Both the position numbers and the translations under genes were made by a program. Below, in pieces: positions 11,147-23,232 of a stretch of 64,000 nucleotides of DNA; position 1 is the first letter of the stretch, and every line of letters begins with the position of its first letter. The DNA comes from Trichobilharzia szidati (taxonomy: Eukaryota; Platyhelminthes; Trematoda; Strigeidida; Schistosomatidae), in NCBI GenBank assembly GCA_944472155.2, contig OX235279.1, forward strand, positions 60,299,564 to 60,363,563. Direction: 5' to 3'. A model generated the notes under the pieces. The model searched no databases, had not been told where the DNA came from, and saw only the letters and a list, made by a program, of their open reading frames with translations.

Positions 11147-14100
11147 AAATTAAGAACTCAGATTAAGATAGGTGGAAAAGCGAAACAATGGGTACTGTGT
11201 CTATCGTTATTCTGCTTTCCTTCGAATAGTTCAAAATGTATTCCAGTCTCTTAGAGAAATAGCTTTGTTTGAAAATTGTCTAAAACTGCAAGGTATGAGA
11301 TTCTTAATTTATTTAATTAGCCAGAAAGTACAAGCAACCGGGAACTCTGGCAGAGAATCAGCCAACAACAACTATTAACCAACAAATATGCAGAATGAAA
11401 CATATTCTAAGGAGACTGTTAAAAATAACTTGAAACGTGAGACCCTCGAACTAAATGAGCACAGCATTGGACGGTGAGGTGCAGGAGAACATGTGAACAA
11501 TTGTTGATCTTGTTAAAATTATACTGGAGAAATGATCTGAATAAAGATGCATTTGTGAATTCTTATGTGTCAATTGCAACACACGCAACAAATATTATGT
11601 CATGTGGATATTATGTTTATTGAAATTCCACTCCTATTCACTTTTGACACAGCCTAAAACTTAAGAAACATAACAAATTATTTAATCCACCATACACTTT
11701 GCCTTCATACAGAAGAAAATAATTAATTTCTGTTGGTTAGTTAATTAGTCTTGATTTTCATGAAGTTGTTTTTTCATGTATTATTTCCCATTATTATGTC
11801 GAGGTAAAGTATTTTATGTTGTCTTGAATGCCTTCACAAGATGATCTAATCGCCGTACAGAATCCATTTTAGTTACTTATGCATCAGATTATTCTGAAAT
11901 GATTTATCCTTCGACATAAAAACACTTGTTTTAGTCTCAGTTTATAAAGATATTTAAAAATCTCTCTAAATCTATCGTTGTTATGAGGGAAGAGATACGA
12001 CGAATTTATATGTGAAATTTAAGGGGAGTTGAGTACATCCCCAGGTATTTACATAACCAGTGGCAGAAGACATTTTGTCACTTAACATCACTTTCGGTAT
12101 AAGTATTAAGATGAATATTTAAACTGATGTAATGAAATGCTTATTGGCTTCACTGATAATAAATATGCAGATTGCTGTAAAACTGCTGTCCACTAATTAT
12201 GACTTCTTTTAAGCATCTAGTGGATATTACCTGGGATTTATTTATATACAGAATGGAACTGTTTGAAGAAGTGAAACAATGCAGCAGATACTTATGACTC
12301 CTTTCTTGAAGAATAAAATTTGGAATTATTGTTTTTATAAGCATCACTCCTTTAAAATTATGTTTACTTGTTTCAAAACAAGTTAAAGTGAAGAACCAAG
12401 CAGTAAGCCGTCTTTTAAATTTCATGTTACTTCCAGATCACTAGTAATATCATTCTATATGCATTTACGCGTTATTACTAATAGATTTGTTTTTGTTGTT
12501 TTGCATATTTTGTGAGAATATTAAGTCTTATTCACAGGTGGATTAATTATGTATTATAATGTATATATATATGCATATGATACAAAACAAATAGTGTACT
12601 TTTAGAGAAAAGTTTTGTTGTTTTCATAGGCCTAACAGTTAATTTTGTTGATTGTTCCAGAGTTAATATGATTCGTTTGTTCATGTGTTTGGTTGGAGCC
12701 AGTGTGTAAACAAGTCAACTTTAAGCTAAATACTATATATTTGCAGAGTAAATAACCCATTAAAAACACCAAATAAATTAACCTGAGTTTAAATTAGGTC
12801 TGTAAATGATTACGATTGATAGATACTGCATATAGCAGTGGTTTTATCTACTGTGGATTTTTGTTAGTGATATTATTGTGTTAAAATTAAATTTCTAGGT
12901 AGAAATTTTTACAAGTTTTAAGAACGAATGGTAATTTGTAAATACATCCTAATGCATAAAAAAGAATTTAATGTAAGAATAGCAAACAATGCTCTTTCGA
13001 AAGTTCTTACTCTACAAGTGATACAAACACTGAGAGTGAGTACTTTTAGAGGATCTGAAATGCAGCCTACTGAACTTAGCGGATAAGAGGTAGAAAGCAT
13101 GATAGTTGGTCCTGATGATGTCTGAAAAACATGTCTACCTATCCAACTCTTGATAACTATTCAAATGATTTAATTTAGCATTAACATGAGTAAAATGATG
13201 CATAGTAGATATAATAGTCAGATTTCCGAATTGCTATGTTTACATGAATTACAGTACAACCGAAGTGATTACTTTAAAAAATTGGAATTTCTGAGCTCGT
13301 AACTATGATGTGACTGTAATACTCAGTATATCAGTAATTTAATTTCATCTCTTCATCTATGAATAATTTTCCACTCCTTTTAAGAAACCAAAACTCAGCT
13401 CGATACAGGAGATCCAGTGACAGTTAACCAAAGTTAACGTACACACTGACTTTGTTAATCCATTTATCATAGGACATCTATCGATCCGTATGCAGCAATA
13501 CCTCATGAACTACAGACATTATAAATATACTATTTATTTAGGGATGACAGTTGTTTTATGTGATGATCACGTTGTGTATTACTGACGAAGAAAATTTACC
13601 AACCAGTATTTAGATTAAAACGAATGTGGTTAAAATCCACTGTAGTTTGGGAAAAATACGACTGATTAAAGTAAAAATCCTGATAATCTGTGAAGTTAAT
13701 TAGACACATGATACTGCTATCAGAATAATTATTCAATTATTATGAAACAATTATGAAACAGACTGGACAAGTTTGATTGATTTTCGTACTATTTAACATT
13801 ATCGGGTTGCGTATTAGTAAACAAATTCTCATAAGGTAAACTTCCCAGAGATAGTCATTGCAGGAGAATATATGACGACTGGTTAAAGAAGATGTGCTCT
13901 GTTTCTCCATTTTTATAAGAAAATCTTAAGACTGACTCTATAGATGACTAAAGCGACCGCCATTCACTAATTAAATACTTGGAACTGGATTTGTGAATTG
14001 TTTCAAATTCGCGTGCACAACCCAAGCTATGTTAGTTGCAACCTGAATAGCTGAGTTGACACAGCCAATAACGTAGATGGCGAAAGAAGCAGACAAGACA

Positions 14101-14282
14101 AGTTGTCCAAAGAGTGGAGTGATGTCTCGAGAAAAAACATTCTATAAGTTGCGTTGTTCCATGAAGTAAAAGCTTCGTGTTCATTATATCCCCTGGCAAA
14201 ATGGGTTGCGAATAGAAAGTTTAACCAGATATTATAATATCTGCCAGTTGGCCATATTTTGTAGAAAACATTAGCAGATCAA
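11147..14282. other. AT-rich DNA, no gene
   Basis: No coding region is supported. There is a short TA-rich run near 12563-12580. A hammerhead-like hairpin relic at 13100-13165 is listed separately. The stretch 14000-14200 is less AT-rich than its surroundings, but I recognise nothing in it. Confidence 0.5.
13100..13165 (+). ncRNA. Hammerhead-like relic lacking stem II
   Basis: CTGATGA at 13112-13118 is followed by only five bases, then GAAAAA, then palindromic ACATGT and C. AGTTGG (13104-13109) can pair with CCAACT (13143-13148) as an outer stem. This is the order of a type I hammerhead, but the stem II hairpin is missing and two extra A follow GAAA. It may be a worn relic or chance. Confidence 0.25.
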
Positions 14283-14518
14283 ATTTTATCCTTCACGTTC
14301 CCAGTGGAACATAGGGCTTCAAGCTAGTGGCTTGAAGTTTCAGTAGCAGTGTTTATTTTACAGGATGGAGTTGCTAGCCTCATGCCCAACCTTTCCTCTT
14401 CACCATCATTATATCTGGCTTGGCGAGGTAAAGGAGTGCGTCAGCCGTGGTTCGAACCCCGGACCATGTGCATGGTTCGCGAGCGTCCTAACCGCTATGC
14501 CACCGACGCATTTTATCC
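14283..14518 (-). mobile_element. tRNA-derived SINE, body B, with 9-bp target-site duplication
   Basis: Minus-strand copy covering 14292-14509. The tRNA-like head lies at 14435-14509 (A box near TGGCATAGCGGTTAGG, B box GGGTTCGAACCACGG on the minus strand), joined to a body different from body A. Its minus-strand 3' end (14291-14335) carries TTGAAGC-CTATGTTCC-type sequence, the same tail as the LINE copies in this window. The direct repeat ATTTTATCC flanks it at 14283-14291 and 14510-14518, which marks the insertion and confirms both ends. The shared tail suggests that the RTE-type LINE enzyme moved it. Confidence 0.85.
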
Positions 14519-17500
14519 AGATGCTGCAAATTTCGAAACTCATCAAGAATGTTCTCAAGTGTTGAACAAAGCTTTTCCTAGGCCTAAAATCAAATGAAAT
14601 TAGTTAATGTAAAGTATTCAGCCGCTTATTTTCCAACAGTTATGGATTATACTGCATTCATGTGACAATCATCTAAACTCAGTTTATTGAAAATCAATTG
14701 CATATGTAATTCATTCACTTGAAAGCATTCAGTCTATTTTAAAAATACATGAAGCACGGTGTTTTGTTTAAAATTTTAGGATAAAAAAGATTGTATTCCT
14801 TAACATTAATTTATACTTGAATGAGTCTTTAGTTGGCAAAATAAAGTTGCAATAAGTTCGAAAGTACAACCATGTGAAAGCATTGAGAAGTTTAAATACG
14901 TTTTGGTGACGAATTAATCCACTTTCAGTGAATCTGTAGACTATATAAATCTCTAGATGTATATATTAGCCACTAGTTCAATCATTAAAACACGAAATTT
15001 TATGGCTGATTAACTTATTACACAAGCATTCAGCTGAATACCCACATTCCTGGTAAACAAAATTATGAAAGCTATGCGATTTTATCTAGTAACCACAGGT
15101 AAATTTTATTATAGACTAGATTATCTCTTTTATTCCTCAGAAAAAAGAACAGATTAATTACCAACTGGTGGGAATATCTAAGGCTTTTTAATCTCGTAGG
15201 TAGTTCTTAGGATTCAAGCTAGTTTACTTTTCATTTTATGAATTTTACCTTCACATGGCATCTGTCAGTTAACTAATATTAAAGAAGTGTAAAGCTGCTT
15301 CTAGAACACTGAGTTTGACGTAGCACTTTGACCGAAACAAGTCGTAATTTATTCGATTCGATTGGATTGATAACAATATAACGAACACTTTATTGCAATA
15401 CATAGTGATGTGAAAAACGATTCAAAACGTAAAAATGGATTTTGACATACCCTTTTGTATACAAGTGCAAGGTCAAGTAATTCGTAAAAAGTATGTTAAT
15501 AAAACGGCATTAGATGTTACTTGACCTGAAATTAAGGCTTAAATACGTCAATCAAAAAATTTTATTATTCCTAAAAAGTTCAACATTGTTCTCCATCTAT
15601 ATTCTTGACTTAAAAATCTGCGTGAGAAACAAGAGAGTGTTTATCTCACAGAATAGATCTCTAATTTATTGTGCTACAAATGGATTTTGAGTGGACCTTA
15701 GATCAATTAGGAAATATGATATATATATTTAAAGTATGCGCATGAAACGCCAAAATGCAGAAAACAAAATTATTTGTCAAAAACCGATTTTGTGTTATCT
15801 TCAAAAAATGTTTATTGTTGTTGATTTACAGAAAACATATTTCTTTAAAGTGTGGGAAAGAATCAGCTCAGAGATTGAGAAATTCTTTTAATATGAAGTA
15901 AGGCTGTATGAAATTTTCAGAGGAACCTTTTAGCACTCCTTATCAATTCTATTTATGGGCAGAGAGACTATAACGTCTGGGCTTGAGGTTTTACTAAGTG
16001 CAAGATTATAAATCAAGAAAGGTGGAAACAATTTCTCATAACGTTTTGCACTTCTTTTTTCCTGCTTAAGAATAAATCACTGAAAAAAAAATGTAATAAA
16101 AATTTTAAGGAGATACTTAAAATTGCAAACTGAGTTGGTCAGCAACCGTTACTTGAATCATTTTAAACTTGATTGACATTTAGATTAAACGTTCTATCAC
16201 ATGGAATTGTAATTTAAGTCTAAGCTATGAAGAGGAAATATTAATCACGTCGCACTTCTCTTTTTTACTTTGAAGTAAAATCAATAGAATACAAATCTCT
16301 CAGATGCTAATACTAGTTTACGGCATTATACCCAACATACGTTTTTAGAAACACACAAAGTTTCCCCTTAGTATTGATCTTTGAGCTGGTATCAGTTTGT
16401 TTTCGCTTAAAATTCAGGTTAATTATATGCCTTCTTTTTCATACAAATGAAAGCGTTATATTCATTTGGATGTACATCGATAGTGGTGAGACCACTATGT
16501 TTACACCAGTTATACAGAAATAAAAGTTCGTAAATAGCTTCTGTTGAACAGATGCTTCTGAAAGATTATGCAGCACTGGTTAAAACAAAGGTTATTAGAT
16601 GACAATCGAAATAGTTGGGAATGAATTCACTGAAATCAGAATGTAAAGTACGCTGTAGAGACATGTTCAATGAAAAAAAACTTTGTTTACAATCAGTGGA
16701 GAAAATAATGTCACTAATGAACATAAATTGTAAACAGATTAGAAATAGGGCAGAGATTCGCTTTATTTTATGACTGTACAATAAAACAGTCAACATGAAA
16801 ATACAACAGTTTTCAGTAAGATAATAATGGGTTACTACACAATATTGTAATTTCTGGTAAAAAGCATAAAATATAATCGAACATGAATGCAAGTTTGTGA
16901 AATTTATTCCAATTAAATATAAATTTTTATTGCTAATATAGGTTTGTAGGTAAATAAGCTACAAGAAAACATGTTCGATACACACTTATCGTTCCAAATA
17001 AAAATCTTAATTACGCAGATACATAAATACATAAGCTTCTGGTAGAAAGTTCGCGAAAATTCATTAGTATGAGGAGTATTCTTCATTATACAAGGTGTAG
17101 TGTACGAAACCTAACTTTCTAAAAGTAATTTATGTTCAAATAAGTCTATATGTGAAAATATACAACTATTTATAATTGCAAAATCTGTTCCACCAAAGGA
17201 AGTTTGAAAAAGGCGAGGTTATTTCTGAGGTTTTTAATTTTATTTTGTTACATTATCGTAGTTAGCAGCCAGCATTTTCAAGAATTTTCTACTTTTCCTA
17301 TGGAGCGGTTCTTTGTAGGTAGTATATTTCTATAGTGGCCTGAACTGCTTAGAACTTGGGCTACCAATAACTTCCATCTCTCTATAGAATATATTTTCTC
17401 TCGTTCGGTTTGTTTTAACTGATTAAGATATGACGTATATTGGCATTATCTACTCTTGTGTGTGTTTAAAATGTTTACAAGCTCCTGATTGACAAGTTCC

Positions 17501-19248
17501 TACTAAATTTGAGGAATGGCCTGACTGATGGTGGCAACGTGTTCCGAAACATGAGATGACTGTTCTTCAGTTATGTCTTTGAGTCTCAAAATTTACTTCT
17601 GAACATCTTAAAAGTGGCTTTCAAGTAGATATCTTTGATTTCTTGAAGGATAGGGAAGAAATATAATGATGGAATGGTTTGTGATTCAGCTCAGAGAGCG
17701 CTGTGTAACAGGATATACTGTCAATTAATATTTTACTTAAAGATATTGTACGAAGGGAAAATACTATGCAATAAAATCCTGCGAAAATTCTATGCATTTT
17801 ATAAATACTGTTCGGAATTAAAATGTTATTATTACCATTGTATGGTTCATCGTAAAGGTTGTAAAATTATTATGGTAAGCATTTTGTTATATATATATAT
17901 AATACTGCCATTCTAAAACATATTTGAACTTCCACATTATTAGGTTGTCTGTTATGATTTAATTGTTTATGAAACGCTTTTTGTGCTAATTATAAGCATA
18001 TAATGCCGTTTTCACACATCAACTTATCGAGATGTTTCTTTTACTAAAGAAGAAACTTCATTGGATGTCATTCAGCATCTGCTTCAAAACAGTATTTAGC
18101 AGTAGATGAATACATAAATGGATGGGAATTGACATCCTGAAAATTCATAAGGTATTTTTTTCATTTCTTGTGGCTTATATTGTCCCATTATTAATAGGTT
18201 GTCGAAAATTATCAATACTGTTACCTTTTATATTTCCTTTACTGGATTTTCCTGAAAATTATTGTAGGCCTGACAAGTAGTATTCCTTGCAGTAAAATGT
18301 TTATTAAACTGAAAAGCGATGTGAAAATTAATTTCTGTTACAAGGAATAAGAGGAGATTAGTAATTAGATGTTGAGAAGCATAATTTATTTTGTGAAGGT
18401 CACGCCACCTTATTTCAAAGCTTTCTTTTGAATGAAATACTTAGTGATTTAATTAAAACGTACCTTGGGATGTATTCAACCGAAAGAAAGTAAGTGAAAT
18501 CAGTCAAAATTGAAGATCAAGTGACCTGAGATTGAAACACTAATGTTTTTAAGAGTACCCTAAACATAAACTGTCACAGTTAGCAAGTTAAAGATTGTTT
18601 TACGTTTTGTCAACTCCAACGTTAATTTTCGAAATTTATAATCATTAGGATGTGTTATTGCTTCTAGAAGAAAATGGAGAAATAATGTGTTAGGTTTCCG
18701 TTAAAATTCAAGTAATTTTTTTAATTCTCATACACGTTTATCAAAATTAATTAATTAACTGATTTCCTCCTCAGTATTTTGATAGAAAGAATGAGTGATT
18801 TTCTTTATGCTTGAATTGCAAATTGCAGCGTAAATTAATTTCTTCTACAGAGTGATTGAAATGTCTTGAAAAAAGTCGCGTGAATTTTGAATATAGGCAA
18901 ATTTATTATCATATAAATTTAAAAGCCTAGAGAGTTGACTAATTTTATTTTGTGAGAATTCTAAAGGGTGCATCTTTAGCAGAGCAAAGGGTAATCATAC
19001 GGTTCTTATTATTCTTACTGCTATTGGTCTCTGTAGAAATAAGACTTTAGACCATATATTCCCATTGTATTTTGTTCTTTGCTGTCTATTTCAGAAGGCT
19101 GTTCGATTGTACACCAACTTTAATTTCCCCTTCATAAGATTTCCCCTACATCAGTTTATTTATTTTCATTTCCGTCTTCATATTTTTCGGTCACTAGATT
19201 CATGTTTCGTCCTCTGCTTATCGTCTCTGTACGAATATATGATCTATA
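14519..19248. other. AT-rich DNA without a recognised feature
   Basis: Nearly 5 kb in which no gene or known repeat is supported. The stretch 17240-17640 is a little less AT-rich and could be an old repeat that I do not recognise. A TA run lies at 17889-17902. The 60-110-codon frames here have no protein-like features that I can name. Confidence 0.5.
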
Positions 19249-19570
19249 TTATCGTACCAGCGAAGTTAAGTGTTGATGAAAGTCCGCAGCCTGTTGTAAA
19301 TGTTTTTGATGGTGCAAATGCCACTTTTGTGAATTGCAAAGAAGCTCTGAATTTAAATTGGTGTTTTCCCCTGTGTATCTGCACTTTGATATTGGAGTAA
19401 TGAATGCCTGCCTTACTTTCCTAATGCTATCCTGGTTGTCTTTGACGTCTTCACCCACTTTACCTGCATGTAGCTGAAACGATGTTTCTCACGTAATAAA
19501 AAAACAGCAGCTTTCCCTAGTTTTCTTCCGCTTATGTTGACTGCTGCTAGTTTTTGTTAGAAAGAAATAA
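19249..19570 (-). pseudogene. RTE/SR2-type LINE fragment (copy D)
   Basis: Short minus-strand piece. The minus-strand open frame from 19458 reads GEDVKDNQDSIRKVRQAF, matching the DEDVK-RIGKAR-AF block that follows the RT domain in RTE-clade proteins. Just upstream, in another frame, is a relic of the TSFTYLG block (about 19475-19500). Downstream, in a shifted frame, RLRTFINT (about 19270-19295) matches the KLQTFIN block. The LLYGSETW block between them is deleted. It is too short and too broken to do more than mark an old insertion; weak similarity makes the exact ends uncertain. Confidence 0.55.
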
Positions 19571-20815
19571 ATCTAATGAAGAACAGGATTGGTTGATACA
19601 TAGTCTTATCGACTCGTTCAGTTTTCATAATGAGACTTTAAATAGATAAAATGAAACTGATATTACAAAACTTATGTTTTCTGTATCAGGTAGCACAAAA
19701 CCATTTATCCGCCTTAACAGTTTTAAAGACATTAATAATGAAAGAAACAGTTGTCAGAGTTATGCGCACATGAAAGTTTATGCATTAGCGGTGTGATGCA
19801 TAGTAATACATTACTTAATTGAAATACGTTGTTAATATCTGAGGCAATAGATTAACCTATAACTATGACATGAAAAATATAAAGAAATGTATGACTGAAA
19901 TAAAGGTTGATTTTATCATGAAAACTAATCAGAATGAACAACATGAATAAATTTATTACCCTCACTATTTATTTGTTAAATTAGCAGTTTTTTTCAATCA
20001 GCTATCACTGGTAGAATGATACAAATTAGCACCTATGGATGAAATTTTCCCATTACCGGTTTGTTTATGCTAAAAAGTATACTTATGGCTTATTGTGGAA
20101 CTTCTCTCAGTAGTGATTTATTAATGGCGTCCTGTATAGAAACCAGCTCTTTCGTGAACTTATGTATCCTTCTTAAAACTGTCGTTAATGTGGTTACCAT
20201 TTCAAAAATTAAAAAAATAAACCTAGATTAATTCAAATGCTTGGTCTATTGAGCTTAATTAGCCTACACTATATCTCATTAGTCCTTATTATACGACTTC
20301 ATTCTACTGATTAGGTGGTGCATTTAATCACTATTAGGTATCAGTAGAACAATCCATTGAAATTTAGAGGTTACTCGAGAACTGTTTCTTACGTTTTAGA
20401 ACAATTAGGCGGTACGCACTAACAATATGCGATATGGAACTTGTCAATGATAGTCACTTAACAGTAAAAAAGAGTCACTACCTCCATCTTGTAGTGTTTC
20501 GCGTCAGATAATGACCAATCTCCTTCAACCAACGTGGCAATATATCGCTAAATGATAAAACTAAGAAAACATTAGTTATTCGATAATAACTCAGAGACTT
20601 TAAAGCAAACTACTTTCCTAATAAACTACTACTTTCATGGGTTCGATCCTATAGGAGGATTTAGTGTCAATAAACAAAGGTAAAGAGCCAAGCGGAACAG
20701 AGTCTTACTAACCCTTTCTTCCTAATAAATTTTTCACCTAATATCCTACAGTCAAACTACGTTAAACTCGACATCTGAACTAGGTGTACGTCATACATTC
20801 ATATTTTTGCCATAA
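19571..20815. other. AT-rich DNA without a recognised feature
   Basis: I see no gene or repeat unit that I can support here. Confidence 0.5.
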
Positions 20816-21004
20816 TTTTTTTTATTATTTTGATTTACAGCTTGATTCCACACCGTATTTTCAGTACAAGTATGGAATTTTCAGCATGGATATCGGTAGC
20901 CCAAATTCAGGCCGACCATAGATATCGGGTGTGCGCCGGCAGGGGATCGAACCCCGGACCATGTGCATGGTCGGCGAGAGTCCTAACCACTGTGCCACCG
21001 ACAT
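20816..21004 (-). mobile_element. tRNA-derived SINE, body A
   Basis: Minus-strand copy, the cleanest of the body-A family. On the minus strand: head at 20930-21004 with A box TGGCACAGTGGTTAGG and an intact B box GGGTTCGATCCCC; body through ATCCATGCTGAAAATTCC and GGTGTGGAATCAAGC; tail GTAAATCAAAATAATAAAAA at 20816-20841. Both polymerase III boxes look intact, so it could still be transcribed. No clear target-site duplication was found. Confidence 0.85.
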
Positions 21005-21464
21005 TGAGACTCTTTTTCAACTATTGGAACCGACTGAAGAGCAGTTCATTCGTCCAGTGATGAAGAGGAATAAATAAACGATTTGGGTATCATTCACATT
21101 AACTATTGTTTTAGTCTTAGAGGACTGAATAAGCATCATCAGAAAACAAGTAAACCACTATGTTGTATATTGACAATTTTTCATCGTCTTAAATTAGTCA
21201 CTCCTAGCTGTCCACTTAAAATGCGTTTCCCTTAATCAAAAACAGATATGAAACTGTCTGAAAGGTTTTGTATTTGCCTTCGTACATATGCTTTCTGTTC
21301 ATCTATCATACATGCAAAATCATAGTGTTTTTATTTGTGATGTTTCTCCAACTGAAGACTCTTCCTGACTAAAAATTGTAGTTCTGTCTTGTTTTTTACT
21401 TCTCATCTTGCGTGACGTATAAAATGAGTTATTAGACAGCTATACGTGTGACTATGGTTTCTAC

Positions 21465-21499
21465 AGTGTAGTTGTTAGTTTGCCTTCATTCTGTGACCT
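21465..21499 (+). repeat. tRNA-like SINE half, inverted partner of 22752-22786
   Basis: A 35-base stretch beginning AGTGTAGTTGTTAGTTTGCC is identical, in inverted orientation, to 22752-22786. The first part has the form of a tRNA A box (TAGTGTAGTTGTTAG). No B box follows, so only the 5' half of a tRNA-like unit is left here. Confidence 0.6.
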
Positions 21500-22714
21500 G
21501 CTATTTTGTATGTATGTTAGAAATACTCTACAAAATATTTTGTTATTAAAGCTGAGTATTTTTTTTTACTGAGAATAAGTAGATATGAAGTGAAGATTAT
21601 TTTCATAAAAAATTAACTTATGCACTGAATCTGATTTTCCGTCATGCATTCATTAGGATATTTTTTAACATGATTTCTCATATCAATGTTTTTTTAAATG
21701 ACGTTACAACAATCACTTATTACTTTGCTGATCAGACATATGATTCTGTTAGATTCGAATTGGCGTTACGAAAGAGAAAAAATTTAGGTTTTTGTTAAAT
21801 GAGCTGAGTACTTGACTTATAATTTAATATATGAAGCATTCCAACTTGAAATCACACAGAAATATACTCACAGTTTACTTTCTCTTGGGCAGTAATGTGT
21901 AAGTTAAGTGTACCTGAACCGGTGTTATTTCGTTTGGTGAAAAGAAGATATATATGTATTAGATGGAGTCTGTTATTGCTGAAAACACTAGACTTATTAG
22001 GTTGTGTGACCATTTTTGTTCGAAGTTATCGAACTCATCCATTATTTTAATTTAAAATACTTCTCGGAAGAAATAGACAAACAATAACGACCATTTGACG
22101 TTTAGTATTATACTTGTAGAAAATGTCATTGTGTTTCCGTGGAAACAGTCGTTTGGATACTAAATAAAATTCCAGAAGTTATCGAGCCAGTCCAAGTTGA
22201 TGGTAGTAGACAAAGTGAGATGGAGATGCCCCACTGAAACATAATGTTTCACGCAGGACGTAATGAATGAATAATAATGATAATAATGAATAAAATGACG
22301 CCTTTCTGCATTGACAACATATATAGATATAAGGACCCACACCGGATCAAGCTGGCACTATCTACAAATGTGCAAGGATGAAAAGTTATCAGAATTTTCA
22401 TGTGATTTAAAAAAATTAAAGTAAACATTAGGAATGAAAAAATATCAAATTATCAAGGAATTAATTTAAATGTTAAAACTCTAAAGGTGAGGAAAAGCGA
22501 ACAGATATGCGAAATTCTGTTCTAAGTAGACTTTTGCAACTGTAATTTGTTTCTTCTGTGATTTCCTAAATGAACAGAGCACAGAGCACCTAATCAACTC
22601 TCAGAATGTGTGATACAGGACGTAAGATTGGTGTTGAGGGACAAACACTTGAAATTGGGATGATGGATAATGTATAGGAATAAAAAAACTGTCATGATAA
22701 AAAGCATTGTCCCT
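21500..22714. other. AT-rich DNA without a recognised feature
   Basis: Between the two inverted tRNA-like pieces I see no gene. An (AATAAT)-rich run lies near 22266-22292. Confidence 0.45.
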
Positions 22715-22795
22715 ATTAGGAGTTCCAGGATTCTGATCCAGGTCTGAACGAAGGTCACAGAATGAAGGCAAACTAACAACTACACTATACATGTA
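22715..22795 (-). repeat. tRNA-like SINE head (third type)
   Basis: Read on the minus strand, an A-box-like TAGTGTAGTTGTTAG is followed about 30 bases later by TGGATCAGAATCCTGG, which looks like a worn B box with flanking stem. The 35-base core is repeated exactly at 21465-21499. The arrangement suggests the head of another tRNA-derived SINE family. No body or tail can be defined from two copies. Confidence 0.45.
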
Positions 22796-23107
22796 GTTTT
22801 GAATGCGACTGGTATTTTCAACGGCACTTAAAAACAACTTTACTACAGGAGTTGGGAGTGAAGTGTTGGGATTGTCGATTGAAATTTAGATAAAAAGTAC
22901 CGAAGACTTTTTCACCACTGTCAGTTGCAGCATGGCTATTACTTCAATTAAGAACTTAAAACAAACGTTAATAAGAAGAAATACATGATGAAGAAGAGTG
23001 TTTTCATGAGCTGTTTTTCACTAGGCTCAAAGTCATCTTTTTATTTGATATTTAATTTTAGTGTTTGAAAAAAAATAAACAGAATGTACATTAAATGGTT
23101 GAAGGCA

Positions 23108-23165
23108 ATCCATAAGAAGCCTTAGGCATAGGTTTCGTGCTTGTTGGCACTCTCCAGCAAACACC
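23108..23165 (-). ncRNA. Hammerhead-like motif, family 2, core damaged
   Basis: On the minus strand: CTGGAGA, then a perfect stem II (GTGC, loop CAACAA, GCAC), then GAAA and CCTATG. Stem II and the GAAA half are intact, but CUGANGA reads CUGGAGA and the stem III palindrome is broken. I expect no activity. Confidence 0.5.
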
Positions 23166-23169
23166 TTAA

Positions 23170-23232
23170 ATACCCATTGCTGACGAGTGCCATCAAGCAT
23201 GAAACCTAGGTTCAAAGCTTCTTACTGATTGC
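23170..23232 (+). ncRNA. Hammerhead ribozyme candidate, family 2
   Basis: CTGACGA at 23180-23186 fits the core CUGANGA. Stem II is GTGC/GCAT (23187-23190 with 23197-23200, closing pair G-U) around loop CATCAA. GAAA follows at 23201-23204, then the palindrome CCTAGG, and the cleavage base is U (23212) where C would be best. Stem I is short and has an A-A mismatch (CATTG with CAAAG). All invariant core bases are present, so weak activity is possible. Because stem III is a palindrome with almost no loop, two copies might have to pair to fold, as known for short-stem-III hammerheads. Confidence 0.55.

Noticed and set aside
19200..19235. TGTTTCGTCCTCTGC, resembling the stem II and GAAA part of family 1 on the minus strand
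   Set aside because: No stem III palindrome, no core and no outer block are present next to it.
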